Shown here one piece after another: positions 1-11,188 of a DNA stretch of 26,754 nucleotides. The notes beneath the pieces were generated by a model. The model worked only from the letters and a program-made list of their open reading frames with translations. It was not told the DNA's origin and searched no databases. Origin of the DNA: Coprinopsis marcescibilis (taxonomy: Eukaryota > Basidiomycota > Agaricomycetes > Agaricales > Psathyrellaceae); contig ML210449.1 in assembly GCA_004369085.1 (NCBI GenBank), positions 1-26,754 of the forward strand. The letters are read 5' to 3'. The position numbers and the translations under genes were made by a program. The first letter of the stretch is position 1. Each line of letters starts with the position of its first letter.

Positions 1-2393
1 ATTTCGTAGTAAGTGACAGCCACTTTACCGAGGTTCGAGGAAGCGGAAACGTGATAACGACAACCGTCATTCACAACTACAACTACGCCTCCACCTTTCC
101 GCCTGGCCCCAGCAGCGTCAGTAGCCCGGACGTTCAGGATGCGCCATCGAATTCCGTAGCCATTCGAAGACCTGATCCCCGTCGGAGCTTCTAGAGTCCC
201 TCGCAGCTCTCCTTGCCTCCTCGAGAGATAATGAAGACACCAGTTACCACTGGGGCCGCATCGAGGGGATGTTTGAAGACATCGATCGACGGCTCACGCC
301 GTACTCGAGAACACTGCTTAAACGCCTGCGGCAGGAAGTTGGCGATCTTAAGGATGTCGCCTTCTTCACATACCAGGCGTACAGGGCTTGTCTCGGGAGC
401 GGGATGGGCGTTTTGGTGCGGGGGCATATCAAGCAGCAGATAAAAGTATGCGGTGCGACCATCAAGCGGGTACAGCAGAAGATAATCGATATCCTGGAGG
501 GGTGGGTCCCTGTCTGGACTTGGCTCGATAGGTACCTCCCCGCTGCGTTTGCTGGAGCATTCCTTGCGGAGCCGGATGATATCGCGGCCGTTCGCAAAGA
601 GGTTTTGGGAGAGATGCAGTCTCTTGGCGAGATTGTACGTTCCTTGGAGCTGTAAGCCTATCTCTGTACTTTGTTGGAGTATTGATTCTTAGCAGAAATT
701 GCCAGGATCGAATCTTGGGCACGGGATTTATTTCCGACGCCCATTGCGATTGGCGCCGTCCTATTCTCGATTTCGGGTATCAACAAGTGGTTGGAGCACA
801 GTCCCAACTTGCTTCATCACATAAAGGTCGACCAGATCTATGTGGTAGAGCCTCTAGGAGATCGTCTAGCGATTCCGACTCGTTTCATCGAGTCTTCAGA
901 GGTACTTACTCAAACGCAATAATTCGTGGGAAAGCGAGTCATTGATATCGATTTCACAGCAGATCCACATGTGCCTGCAGCTCAAATGCCAGAAGACTCA
1001 CGGAGCGGGCTACATCGACAACCGTCAGTACCAACTGAACGAATCTGCGAGTGACTTAGCCGTGGACAAAAAGGGACTGCAGAGATACATTCGAGGAACC
1101 GGAGTCCAACTGGAAGTGACTGTATTCGTTCAATCCGCCCGAATCGAGCCTAACCGGTGTCCTCGACCCGTCTGTGGATTCTTGAACAATTATAGCGAAA
1201 GCGAGAGTGTTAATGGATGGATGAGATGGTGAGTGCTGAATATATATATTCTATTAGACGTTAATGCGGCTCTGATCGTTTGTTAGTCAAATGTGTCAGA
1301 AGAAGTTCGCTACGCAAGAAGCTGGCTGGACGACCAGCCAAGTTACGGATCAGCAAGACCCTCCATCGGGGTCTACATCATATATCCCAGCTACAGCGAC
1401 AAGGGAAGACTCCACTAGACATGCCGCCTCCCGCTTGAATAGTTCCGAACTCCCTGCCAGCAAAAATCAGACACAAGACAATACCATGCAGCATCTAAAG
1501 GTGGTCTCAATCGCCCAAGTCAGCCAGTCCTGGTCTCTGTTCCAGCGAATTATGGTACAGCTCCCTAAAGCATCTAATCGGCAAATCGAGACACAACCAT
1601 CAGACTCAGGTCTTGATTACTCTCTTCATCCTGCAACAGATGTCAAGCTCATTCCCCCTGACAATGCTGACCTTCTTGGGGGTCTCATGAATCTTGGAAA
1701 CTCGTTCCAAAGGCGCTTCGCAGGCAATCTGTCTCATATAGACGAAGCGATCGCATCCCAGGAGAGCGTCATCAGGCTTACTCCCCTTGGCCATGCTGAC
1801 CTCCCTGTACTTCTTATGAACCTGGGAATCTCGTTCTTTGGCCGCTTTGAACAAACAGGCGATCTGTCTGATATTGATGAAGCAATTGCATCCCAGGGTA
1901 GAGCTGTCGGGCTCACTCCCTCTGATCACTTCCACCTCCCTGCCTTCCTCAATGACCTGGGATCCTCGTTCCAAAGCCGCTTTGAATATACAGGCAATCT
2001 GGCTGATATTGGCGAAGCAATTGCATCTCAGGTCAGAGCTGTCAAGCTCACTCCCCCTGGCCACGCCAACCTTTTTGCCTTCCTCAGCAACCTGGGATCC
2101 TCGTTCCAAAGCCGCTTCAAACATAAAGGCAATCTGGCTGATCTTGACGAAGCAATGCATCCCAGGGCAGAGCTGTCAATCTCACTCCCCCTGGCCATGC
2201 TGGCTTCCCTGCCTTCCTCAACAACCTGGGATTCTCGTTCCAAAGGCGCTTCGATCGAACAGGCAATCTGTCTGATATTGACGAAGCGATTGCATGCCAG
2301 GACAGAGTTGTCAGGCTCACTCCCCGTGGCCACGTCGACCTCCCTGCCTACCACAGAAACCTGGAATCCTCTCTCCAAAGCCGCTTAGAGTGA
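1..2393 (+). pseudogene. Decayed gene: ubiquitin-like domain + TPR array protein
   Basis: A gene model emerges from three phase-consistent introns (652-705, 902-959, 1229-1286). Exon 1 (open from about 176) encodes a helical region of the kind found before ubiquitin-like domains in agaricomycete proteins. Exons 2-3 give a ubiquitin-like segment (IYVVEPLGDRLAIPTRF, then a YQLNE...GVQLEVTVFVQ strand pattern) ending in C-x4-C and, across intron 3, C-x2-C, which may be a small zinc site. A Ser/Thr/Gln-rich linker leads into 45-residue TPR units. Decay signs are a lost T in the fourth unit (near 2150), which shifts the frame, an in-frame TGA at 2391 once the frame is corrected, and a probable frame change near 170-180, since an upstream open stretch (from position 3) ends at TAG 192. 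Relatives usually carry many more TPR units, often with a CHAT protease domain; neither is present. The true start may lie left of the window. Confidence 0.6.
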
Positions 2394-2400
2394 ACAGGCA
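1723..2400 (+). repeat. 135-bp tandem repeat encoding TPR units
   Basis: The codons for Gly-Asn/Asp-Leu-Ser/Ala-Asp/His recur at 1723, 1858, 1993, 2128, 2262 and 2397. The spacings are 135, 135, 135, 134 and 135 bp. Each unit encodes 45 residues with the pattern NLSDIDEAIASQ, then RAV.LTP, then LP.FL..LG.SFQSRF. The single 134-bp spacing marks the one-base deletion that breaks the reading frame: CAATGCATC replaces the CAATTGCATC seen in the neighbouring units. The final unit stops after only its first few residues. Confidence 0.85.
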
Positions 2401-4190
2401 ATCTGTCTGACAAGCGAAAGTCCGTTCTAAGACTAAGGTCATAACAACAGCTGTAAAAGTGACCATGCCACAACCGACGACGACCAGTGCCATAATCCGC
2501 GTTTCGCATGCTCGCCATAGACCGAGATTCCATGTACTAGTACAGATGAATATTATCGCTAGATATTGGAGGTCAAATACAGTGAATGACCATGGACGCC
2601 TTGCTCGACGATCTAACTCTTCTTCCCTCTCATGCGGATGCCCACTTTGAACACTCTATCTCTACAGCCTTGCTACTACGTGCCATAGATATCGAACGCA
2701 CGTACCCCAGAATATGCTTACTGTTTATAAGAAAGAGGACACGTTCATCGATTTTTATTTTTATTTCGTTTGAACCCCTACGTATTCTTACTTACTCCAC
2801 CGGGCTCCTGGTTCTTCAGTACTCCTGGCGCGGGCAATTAACTTCCGCTGGGTTTAGGCAACCCCTCCCGAAACAGTACAGGCCTTCACGCAGAGTATTT
2901 CTTCGACGACTATTTGAACCGTATCCGGTCATTGGATCCAAGCATCAAATACTATATGATTAGCCTCAGTAATCAACGTGTCAGCTACATGGTTGTACTG
3001 CATGGTTCACGTTGCTAGAGTATGCAAAGTAGGGACAAACAGTTAATTCAAATAGACACATGGCGACAACAGGTTCAAGTTCTGATTCAATAACTCAAAG
3101 ACTCAAAGCTCGGATGGATACTTGCCCTGCCTCCAGATTAATCTTTTTTTAGTTTCTCCCTACATATCCCCTATTAATTCGGCTTCCCCCTTCAGAGCTT
3201 TCACTTTAACGTTCTTCCATTCCAATTTGATGATACATATCATCATCATCACTGTTACTACCCGTCTACCGCAGCCTGAGACTGGCTATAGATCCCCGGA
3301 ACTGAATCAAGAACAAACCGCAAGACATTGTTCCCTGGGACTGGCCCGCCCTCGACCCCGCGCAAGGCTACTTCGCGGGAGGTACAAGTCTGCATTGCCA
3401 TTGATTTTGAACTTCAAGTTTTTAACATCACGTTATGGAGAATATAATGTTCTATTTTTAAGCTCCTTCTCATCTCCTCATTTGAGCACCGGTATACCTT
3501 TCCCCAGAGCGCACCTGATATTCGAATCAAAGTTCAGACTGCCACATAATATTGGATCAGCCGCATATCTACAGGCTGCAAAGTTGAAGGTTCAATCATC
3601 CCAGAAGATTGTCACTGCCTTAAACTGTGTGGGATCGGTCTCATGTATTGTGCATTTAAAAATAGCAAGTGTCCGGAGGTAGCCTAAACGTCACAGATGA
3701 AACAATCACAGCGATATCTGTTAGGATCTTTCTCATCCGGATACGGCTGACAACCATCCGTTAAACACCACACGGGGTATACTTTGCAACAGCTGCCTTA
3801 ATGATTATTAAGCTCCAACAGGTGCTAAACAGATATCACAGGTGTACATCGCACCGACCAGTACCTTATCTGATCTGCTCCGTCAGATAAAATGGAGAAC
3901 TGTTGACTCTATTTATACTTACCTCAATCCATTGCAAGAACCATACATTTCTAGTTGCCTTAGAGTATGTCACATACTCCTTTTCGACATATCTTCTCTA
4001 GGATTCAATGTAGTGGTAGTCAGCAAGAGCATCACAGTGTGAGGCCTGGGGTCTTGAATTCGGATATCTGACAAATTTAAGGTACAGCTTGCTACCACGG
4101 TCCAACGTACAGCACCATACCCTCCTTCCGACCCGGTGTCAAAGTGTTAGGCCTGGGTCTATTAGACATATGTCACAACTAGTGATAATG
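2394..4190. other. Intergenic DNA without a convincing gene
   Basis: Open frames here (for example 2586-2963 and 3122-3682 on plus) have no recognisable domain and no supporting splice structure. A short CAT repeat lies near 3238-3255. I see no RNA gene or clear mobile-element end. Confidence 0.5.
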
Positions 4191-4192
4191 AA

Positions 4193-4202
4193 TATAAAAA
4201 GG
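4193..4202 (+). promoter_or_regulatory. TATA-box-like element
   Basis: TATAAAAAGG lies about 50 bp upstream of the first codons of the P450 N-terminal fragment, followed by a pyrimidine-rich stretch (CTCTCTTTCTTTT). The position fits a core promoter left over from that gene. It is assigned from sequence and spacing only. Confidence 0.35.
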
Positions 4203-4244
4203 CAGTCCAATAAGCTCTCTTTCTTTTAAAATTAAACTCCCACC

Positions 4245-4535
4245 TTGAGGTCTTCGCACAGTGCAGAAGTCATACTCACTACCATCCTACGCCAGCTTTC
4301 ACAATATGCACCATCGCACGATTGGTTCAATGCACTCTCCAACCGGAATGTTGCACCTGTCCTTGTTGCCTTGGCCTTAGGGCTAGGATTGCTACTACGA
4401 TGCACCGTGCGCAAAGCTAGTCAGAATGCATGGGGCTGCCACTGCCTCCTGGTCCACCACCTATGCCTCTCGTCTGGAACTTGTTCCAGATGCCACAGGT
4501 GGATCCTCACATAGTGACACTAAACGTACACAATG
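4245..4535 (+). pseudogene. Cytochrome P450 N-terminal fragment
   Basis: The first part reads as a membrane anchor (VAPVLVALALGLGLLLRC, about 4345-4400). From 4436, in another frame, comes the classic microsomal P450 proline hinge LPLPPGPPPMPLV followed by NLFQMP. In intact relatives that stretch is usually ...PLVGN; here Gly is replaced by Trp. A one-base frame change between anchor and hinge (about 4420-4436), and the lack of an ATG at the expected start, show it is dead. The homology stops after DPHIV (about 4525), with no heme or oxygen-binding region in the next 15 kb. The matching body of a P450 lies at 20.3-23.1 kb in the same orientation, on the far side of the composite transposon. 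Confidence 0.6.
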
Positions 4536-4854
4536 ATCATGCGTCTTCCTGGAATGCATGATCCCAGCCAGGATGTCTTATCCTGGCGAGTCTAGTGTCT
4601 GCATTGCTTATTAAGCATGTCTAAGCATGTTAATCAAATTCCATGCCCTTGTGCTTATGCCCAGGCCAGGTAAGTATATCCATCACACCTAATCTCACAA
4701 TTCTCAGAATAGCCCCAGCGTCCATTTTTCTCGGGAATGCCTGGCCATGGCCCCCTGTCCTTGGCACCGGCCCCGAGTCGTCGGAGTCGATGGAACTTCA
4801 ATTCAGGAAAGCAAAGGTAATTGTATTTGATACACCTTTTGTAGATAATGATAG
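4536..4854. other. Left flank of the composite element: hairpin and short direct repeat
   Basis: Between the P450 fragment and the first element gene there is no ORF of interest. CCAGGAT/ATCCTGG (4568-4586) can form a 7-bp hairpin with a 5-nt loop. TAAGCATGT is directly repeated at 4612 and 4622. These could belong to a transposon end, but I could not match them convincingly to the right flank. Confidence 0.3.
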
Positions 4855-5516
4855 CTAATCGATGATTTCCATTATGATGTTGGGAGTGGGGTTGGGAGTG
4901 GGATTGGTGGGGTTGGGAGTTGGTTCCTCCCCTGCTTCAGTTTGAGAATCTGTGGAATCAGGTTCAGCTGCGGGCCGAAGCTTCTGATACCATGTCTTGT
5001 TATATAGGGCCCTGGATAAAGCATGAACAATACATTGCATCATTGCCTGATTCTGGATGGTTTTTGCCTGGTGCTCCTGTAATTTGGAATGCACCCAGAT
5101 TAAGTTGTGGAGGTGGGTTTCTAAAAATTCGGCCAAGACAGACATGGCATCAGTCGATCCAAGGTCCCAATTGAAGCCCGATGGCAATCCTAAGTCAATC
5201 ACAGTGTTGTTTGAGTCTGGCGGAGGGACTAGGTCGGCATGAGGAACAGATGGACCTGGTGAATCAAGGTTTGGGGTAGGGCTGGGCTGCACACTTGGTG
5301 ATCGAGGCACTTCGTATGCCTCTGGCTTTGCGGGGCTCTCAAAGAGCTCGTCAGGAAGGTTGGCCCACCGTTTCTCGGGAGTTTCGGCCTGTGTTTGACT
5401 TACTGGTAGTTGGGCACAAGGTTTAGACCTATTTGGCTGATCAAAAAACCACAAAACTCACAGCGAACAAAAACCTCCTCATCAAGGTCCTTCCACATAT
5501 CTTCAGGATTGTTCAT
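4855..5516 (-). CDS. Hypothetical protein, 200 aa, two exons, element-associated
   Basis: Exon 1 starts at ATG 5516 (MNNPEDMWKDLDEEVF). A 59-nt intron (5461-5403, GTGAGT..CCAG) joins in phase to exon 2, ending at a stop at 4855. The product has an acidic start, a Pro/Ser-rich middle (PSPTPNLDSPGPS), a helical segment of about 60 residues (MSVLAEFLETHLHNLIWVHS onward) and a low-complexity tail of repeated P-T-P-N. I recognise no domain. It is divergent from the plus-strand ORF at 5731, with about 214 bp between the starts. The helical segment may mediate oligomerisation or partner binding; that is inference. Confidence 0.55.
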
Positions 5517-5730
5517 GGCTGTTGGATTCCGTTGAATCGATAATATCGGACGATGGGGAATGGCTGAGAAGTGATTGACCCGATTGAGACATGGGCCGGA
5601 AACATAGCAACTGGAAATGATCCCGGCAAACTTAGGCCGAACACATATGGGTGCCGGGAGCGAAACACTCTGCTCTCAGCCTCTCACCACCGCCATTTCC
5701 AATATCCATTACTTTTATTTCTTATTAACC

Positions 5731-6056
5731 ATGGATATCGATAACACCAAAGTTCCACCACATGCCACCCAAGAGGAAGTTTCAGCCTTGCGAGTGGGAG
5801 TTGGGGCTCAGATAAACCAGCTGGAGATGATGTTACTCGCCTCAGTTAACTGCCCCAGCTCAACCAACCTGGTGCAGATGAGGCGTGAGCTTGTAGAGCT
5901 AATGGTGAGCTTAATTCAATGAAATTGAGAATGAAATCTGATTAGAACCAGGTTAATATCCTGAAGGCAGCCTTCAAAAGTGGAGGAATCAAATCGTTTG
6001 CCATGTCCCCCCCCCCGTTGTCGCATGGTGCAACCATTTCAGTGCCCAGCATATGA
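5731..6056 (+). CDS. Small hypothetical ORF, possibly the first exons of the Zn2Cys6 gene
   Basis: ATG 5731 sits in a good context (ACCATGG) and begins MDIDNTKVPPHATQEEVSAL, followed by a helical stretch rich in Leu, Glu and Gln. An intron at 5905-5951 (GTGAGC..CCAG) joins in phase to a second exon that runs into a run of ten C at 6007-6016 and stops at TGA 6054. A different frame (mod 2) is open from just after the C run through 6436. A length error or slippage in the C run could therefore make this the 5' end of the following gene. Alternatively it is a separate short protein of about 92 residues. Confidence 0.4.
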
Positions 6057-6160
6057 TATATCTTCATCAACCATCGACTCTCCTTGACATTGAGCTCTTG
6101 AAAAAACCTCCATTCCCTCCCCATACAATCAATGAACCATGGCCGGAACCACATAGACCA

Positions 6161-8438
6161 ATGTCATCGAATAACACCTCAAAGCAGCCCACTGGATTCA
6201 GTGAAAGCAAAGCAAAGATGCCGACCACAGGGCCATCCAGCGAACAGCCAACAGTATCATCCATGGCCAACCAGCTGGCCGACTTGGATGAAACGCGCAA
6301 GTCAAAGGAAGGCTTATCCAAGACAGCGCCAGCCACATCCAGCAAATTGGATCCATTGGAGACATCAGGTGAGCCTCACACCCAGATAGTGCCTCCAAAA
6401 AGCCGGCTCGCTTGGGGGGATTGGTTGGGCCGATGACAGGCACATCCACCAAGATGCCAGCCACTAGGGGGTTGAAGGGGCCAGCGACAAAGACAGACAG
6501 TGAGACAAAGATAGTGGGGACAGAGAGCAAGGCAAAGGAGGGGTCATCTGGGTTGCTCACTAGCCACGCACCGACTGGCACCACAAAATCCACAGTTTTT
6601 GTTGCCGTTCCCCCCAGAAACCCAGCTCTAACTTCAAGGATGGCTCAAACAAGGGACAGAAGGCTGGTTCTAGTGGAAGCGAGATGGATGTGGACTCTCC
6701 AGTGCTCCTGGAAGCAGGTGAAGGTGGGAGGAGGACGGTGCCAACCAAGCCCAAGGGGAAGATTCCAAAGCGGAAGCAAGGAGGGAGTAGTGAAAGTGTT
6801 GAAGTTTCACCTCGAAGTGGCCGGCCTGGGAGGAGAGTCCGCATCAAGACCCCGGCCTTTGTTGATGATTCTGAGGACGACCCAAACGACATCAAAGTCC
6901 AGCCCAACCCCAAAGCAAAGCAACTGGCAACACAACCCACTTCCAAAACCACCAAGCCAAATCGAACCCTGGCCAGTAAACCAGCTCAGGCCCAGACCAA
7001 GCAACAACGAAGGCCATTCACGGCGCAAATCGAGGACTGCACACAAAACGACAACCCCTGTCAGAATTGCCAGGATCGAGGCATGCAGTGCCTTCACGTT
7101 CCCGAGAATAGCAAGGCATGTTTCTACTGTGCCAAATCAAAGATCCGCTGTGAAATGGATGGCCCAGTTCCGAAAACAAAGCTGCCGACAGCAAACTCGA
7201 CCAAGTCTAAGGCCGGTTCAAAGCCGAGCAAGCCGAAGACAAAAGCGACGGGATCAGGAAAGCTGATAAAGGGCAAGTTGGTGTTACACCTGGAACAAGA
7301 CAAGTCAGATGAGGATGGGTCCGAGCAGTACACCTCAACTGGAGAACACCAGGTCAGGAAAGGAGACAAGAGCTCGGATAGTTCCCCAGGCAATGTATGT
7401 CTGCCAAGGGATGGTACCATCTACGATTTTGATGGACATCCAATTTTGGCATGGGCTACCAGTGTCCTGGCAGGCCTGCCAAAAGCTTCGAATTCATCGC
7501 AACCAACCCCGGAGCTAGTCACCCCTGTGAATGACAACGACATTGGAGTTAGCCATGCAAAGGCATTGTTAGATTTGAAGGAACTTCTTGTGGAGCTCCA
7601 GGGGAGGGTTGGCAATGTGGAGGGAACAACAGTGGCCCTGGTGGGAGAAGTGCCAAGGTTTGGAAAGCTGGAGAAGAGGATGAATGTGCTGGAGACTACC
7701 GGAAAGAAGCAGACTGACATGATTAAGGGTTTGGAGAGGAAGGTAGAGGATGGCCTATTACATATACCCGACATTTTCAATTCTTTGGAAGAACTCAAGT
7801 CCCAGCCTAGGAGGAATCTCAGTGCCAACGACAATTGGGTTGGCCATTTAATAGAAACGGCGCAGCATCAGACGGACTCGGCAGCGGCAGTTCAAAGGTC
7901 AACTCAGTTGATTGAGAAGTCATTGCAAGACTTACTCCAAGTCTTCACGACAAGAATATCTGTTTTGGCATCACCCGGCTCGTCCACTCCCCTTCCATCA
8001 AGGACGATTCCTGGGTTGGCCACAGCTGTTCCTTTAGCAGTGGCCCCTCAAGACGTCCAGCCTTTGATTATACCAGTCCAATCCAATGACTCCATGCCCA
8101 ACACTCTCCATCAAGTTTCAAACCCATCATTCTCCCAGGTCCTCGGGTTCGACAACGGCCTCAACTTCAACCATGGTATTAACTTCCCAGATAGCCTAAA
8201 CTTCCCGCAAGCCATCAGCACGGCCACAGATATCAAGTTCGATGAATACTTGGTGCATCATCAACTGCCAATCCAAAAGACGGGAATACAAGCTTATCAA
8301 CAGCTTCAGTCATCTATTTCAAGCACGACTTTCCCCTCGCTCGGACCTGGCCGTGGTGGTAAAGGAGGCAAAGCTCCCCGGTCTTGGGTTCAAGGCAATT
8401 CTCTCTTGGACCATGGTGTATCTGGAGGTTCGGCCTGA
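6161..8438 (+). CDS. Zn2Cys6-type cysteine-cluster protein, element-associated
   Basis: The secure part is the open frame 6684-8438 (584 aa, MDVDSP start). Residues 126-156 show C-x2-C-x6-C-x9-C-x2-C-x6-C, exactly the spacing of fungal Zn2Cys6 (GAL4-type) DNA-binding clusters, with basic residues before the last Cys (AKSKIRC). Basic Ser/Thr/Pro/Lys-rich tracts flank it. Residues about 290-370 look like a coiled coil (LLDLKELLVELQ ... LEKRMNVLE), and an Asn/Phe-rich tail follows. Compositionally similar Ser/Thr/Lys-rich sequence extends upstream to ATG 6161, but in two other frames with junctions near 6369-6388 and 6510-6600 that I could not resolve, so the N-terminus is uncertain. It lacks the long fungal transcription-factor domain. 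A DNA-binding role for the element is an inference. Confidence 0.55.
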
Positions 8439-8929
8439 CTGTTCTGATGAGTGGCCATTGATATATATTGACAAATGTGCTTCTGATAAATTTCAATAAA
8501 TATTTCAATCCCTTGTCAAGATCTCAATGTGTTGAACTGTCTATCTTTGTCCAGCTCTCTTCTCCCTTGGACCTCTGGTGTCCTGGCCTGCCCTGTGTCT
8601 GGTCTTTGAACCAGCGACTTTACAGTTCTCTGTCAGATCCTCCTGAAGCCGGTCCGCTTCTGTTCATTTTCTTTTTTTTGTCTTGACGAAAGATTCCTCG
8701 GTTTTGACCTTCTGACTCAGTTCCTCCCAACCGGCAATAGAGTTTTGAAGCTGTTGGATAAGTGCTTGCTCTGTGAGTTTATGAAGCTGAAGGTCCAAGT
8801 TTTTCCAGAATGATGCATCAGCCGTGATTGACTGAATAAGTTCTATTGGGTTTGTCTGGGCCAATATTGTTGGAATGGTCGAAGTTGGAGGGCCAAATGC
8901 ACTGGCACCAATGGAAGGGAGAATGGGAA

Positions 8930-9210
8930 TTGACCCAGCGGCTGGCCAAAGAGTGCCTGGGCCGACAGTACTTGCAGGCCTGACAGTCACTGGGCCGATG
9001 ATGCTTGTAGAGCTGGCACCATGGGCTGGACCTAGAGAACCTAGGCCGATGAAACCTGCTGCAGGCCCGACAACATTGGGTGGGCCGATGGGTTGTGTTG
9101 GGCTGACAATACTCGCAGGGCCAATACTGCTTCCTGGGCCGACAATGTCCGATGGGCCGATGAAGCCTGTTGCAGGCCCAACAAGACTTGCGGGGCGGAC
9201 GGTGTGTGTT
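8930..9210 (-). repeat. Gly-Pro dipeptide-rich low-complexity coding repeat
   Basis: On the minus strand, in the C-terminal part of the partner gene, GGCCCA/GGGCCT codons recur at short intervals. They give repeated (V/I)GP and SIGPAS/FIGPSD-like units. The plus strand shows the complementary GGGCCGA(T/C) repeats. The units are imperfect, about 8-12 residues long, and look like an expanded disordered linker rather than a folded domain. Confidence 0.5.
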
Positions 9211-10774
9211 CAGCTGAGAGAAACTGGGTGGAGTGTATTTGCACCCACTGAAGGGAACCCAAGTAGATTTGAAGCAGAAGTGGGGCTGAGGGAGGGTGGG
9301 CTGACTGAGTTCTTGCCCGTCGACAGAAGGCCAACTGTGGTTCCCTCTGCGGTAAGGCCAAAGGAATCGATCTTGTACCAAGGTTTCACTACTGGCGACT
9401 CGGTTGGTCAAGATGAGTGGTAATACTGGTGGTGTTGAAGGAAACCTTTGTTTCGCTTTCCCTTTTACTTTGTTCTTTCTCTTGTGGGCCCTTGGAGCGA
9501 CAATGGCTTCCTCCATGCCGGAATCACCTCCGAGCAAAGACCGGGGCTTTCTTGGAATCCAGCCATGCTCCCCGTCTGGAACCGCAAAGAACTTGAATAC
9601 AGGTGAGTCTGAGCCAGAGTCCTCCAGTTGAACTTGACGTTTATACCAATAATTGAGCAATTTTCTGGACCTCTGAACGGTGAGCCGGGATGGTTGGACT
9701 AAACAGTCCAGGAATTTGTCAGGCCAACTATCTAGGGACAGGCATTGGCGAACGGCAGATTTCAGCACAAGCCATGGTACCGAGTAAGATCTCATCATCA
9801 CCGTCTCTGGAGATAGTCCGAGTGCAACATCTAACATTTTTTAAGTATTCCAAGCCAATGGGATTGAACTGAGAACTTACGGTAATGTTTCGTCACGAAG
9901 GCAAGGATTACATCTTGGTTCCATTTCCAAGACTGAGAAGGTCCCTTGCTTGGATCTGGGAGGAGTGGTTCTCCATAATTGTTCATGCCAAGCTTCATCA
10001 ATGGCCGAGTCCCAGATTTCACAAACCCGGGATTTGTGTCCTTGCCCCCAAGCTCGGCTTTCACCCACAAGTTGTACATCGGCATGAGTCCCATCTTATA
10101 TATCTCATGCCTGTACTCTGTTTTGAATGAGGATCCTCCTTGATCCTGGTTAAAGTCAACCATGCCTTTGAGGATTGGAATCAGTTGACAAAAATATTAT
10201 CACCAACCAGTGTTTGACTTACAATACCCAGGTGTTCCATCACTGCCGACCCAAGAGACAAGATGTGTCATTCAGACACCCATATTATTAAACATCGACT
10301 TGTCAAAATCCCGAAGTGCTTTCAACACGAACTTGTTGGCCAATCTAAAGTCGGAAGGATCAGAATCGTTCACATCCGATGATGCGCCCTGTATGTGTGG
10401 GACCCCTAAAAATTGCATAAAGTATATTTTACGAGTTGTACTCAGCTCAAAAATGCGAAACCTGTCGTATAGACTATGATGGGTATATTCTAAACAAATG
10501 ACATTACCCCAGTACGAATGGGCACCAAGGGTTGAGACTCAGAATGGAGGTCGTCAACTAACACCACCAGAATGAAGGAATATAGTAAGAGAACTATCGT
10601 CGATCATTGTCATCCATACAAGTCGAAGTTACGCACTCTGAATTAAAAAACCAACATTGATAATAGTGACTTAGCACAAGAGTTACTATTACATGGATGT
10701 GTATAATACATCCGTTAGTGCCATGACATAACTCAATACTCAGAACGAACGACGGTATCTCTTGTAAAATGAAA

Positions 10775-10842
10775 CGTACTAGCCAGGACTCGAACCCCAG
10801 ACCTACACGTTAAACTCGGCAAATGCCGAGTATAAGCGCTCA
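10775..10842 (-). other. tRNA-like / Pol III promoter-like sequence
   Basis: On the minus strand GGTTCGAGTCC (10796-10786) is a textbook tRNA B-box. Upstream lie a D-arm-like TGAGCGCTTA (about 10841-10832) and an 8-bp hairpin ACTCGGCA/TGCCGAGT (10831-10814). The acceptor and T stems do not pair well, so I read it as a degenerate tRNA or a tRNA-derived SINE rather than a functional tRNA. Confidence 0.3.
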
Positions 10843-11188
10843 GAATGTATAGTCAAAAGGACTTACAAGAATCGACGCCCATTGCTAAGACAATACGAGC
10901 ACAAGTTACCCTACCACGGGACCACAGAAAGATGACGAAGAAAGCGAGGATTCGCCGAGATAAGATAACAAACTGGACATGTGCCTAGGCTGCGGATGAT
11001 GAAGTCAAGACTTAGATAGACTCATAATTCTCGTTGAGCACTACCGTGTACCATCTAGACAGAGTCTAAAAACACTCGATAGCCAATCACCTTGTCTATA
11101 CTATAACCTAGACTCGGAGGATTAGACAAAAAGCCCTCAACTGGTGCCATATGGGACTCAACTCCCGACGGGAATATTCAACCTTCCC

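Noticed and set aside
1606..2160. Long minus-strand frames opposite the TPR array (also 2028-2378)
   Set aside because: They are antisense shadows of the 135-bp coding repeat and repeat with the same period; no domain is seen.
2586..3682. Plus-strand open frames of 125 and 186 codons
   Set aside because: No recognisable domain, no splice support, composition like intergenic DNA.
8930..9210. Regular GGGCCGA repeats considered as a CRISPR-like or satellite array
   Set aside because: Units are irregular, lie inside a coding frame and are explained by Gly-Pro codons in a eukaryotic genome.
8875..9423. Plus-strand 182-codon frame rich in Gly and Pro, collagen-like at first sight
   Set aside because: It is the complement of the Gly-Pro-rich coding repeat of the minus-strand partner gene, which has better context and introns.
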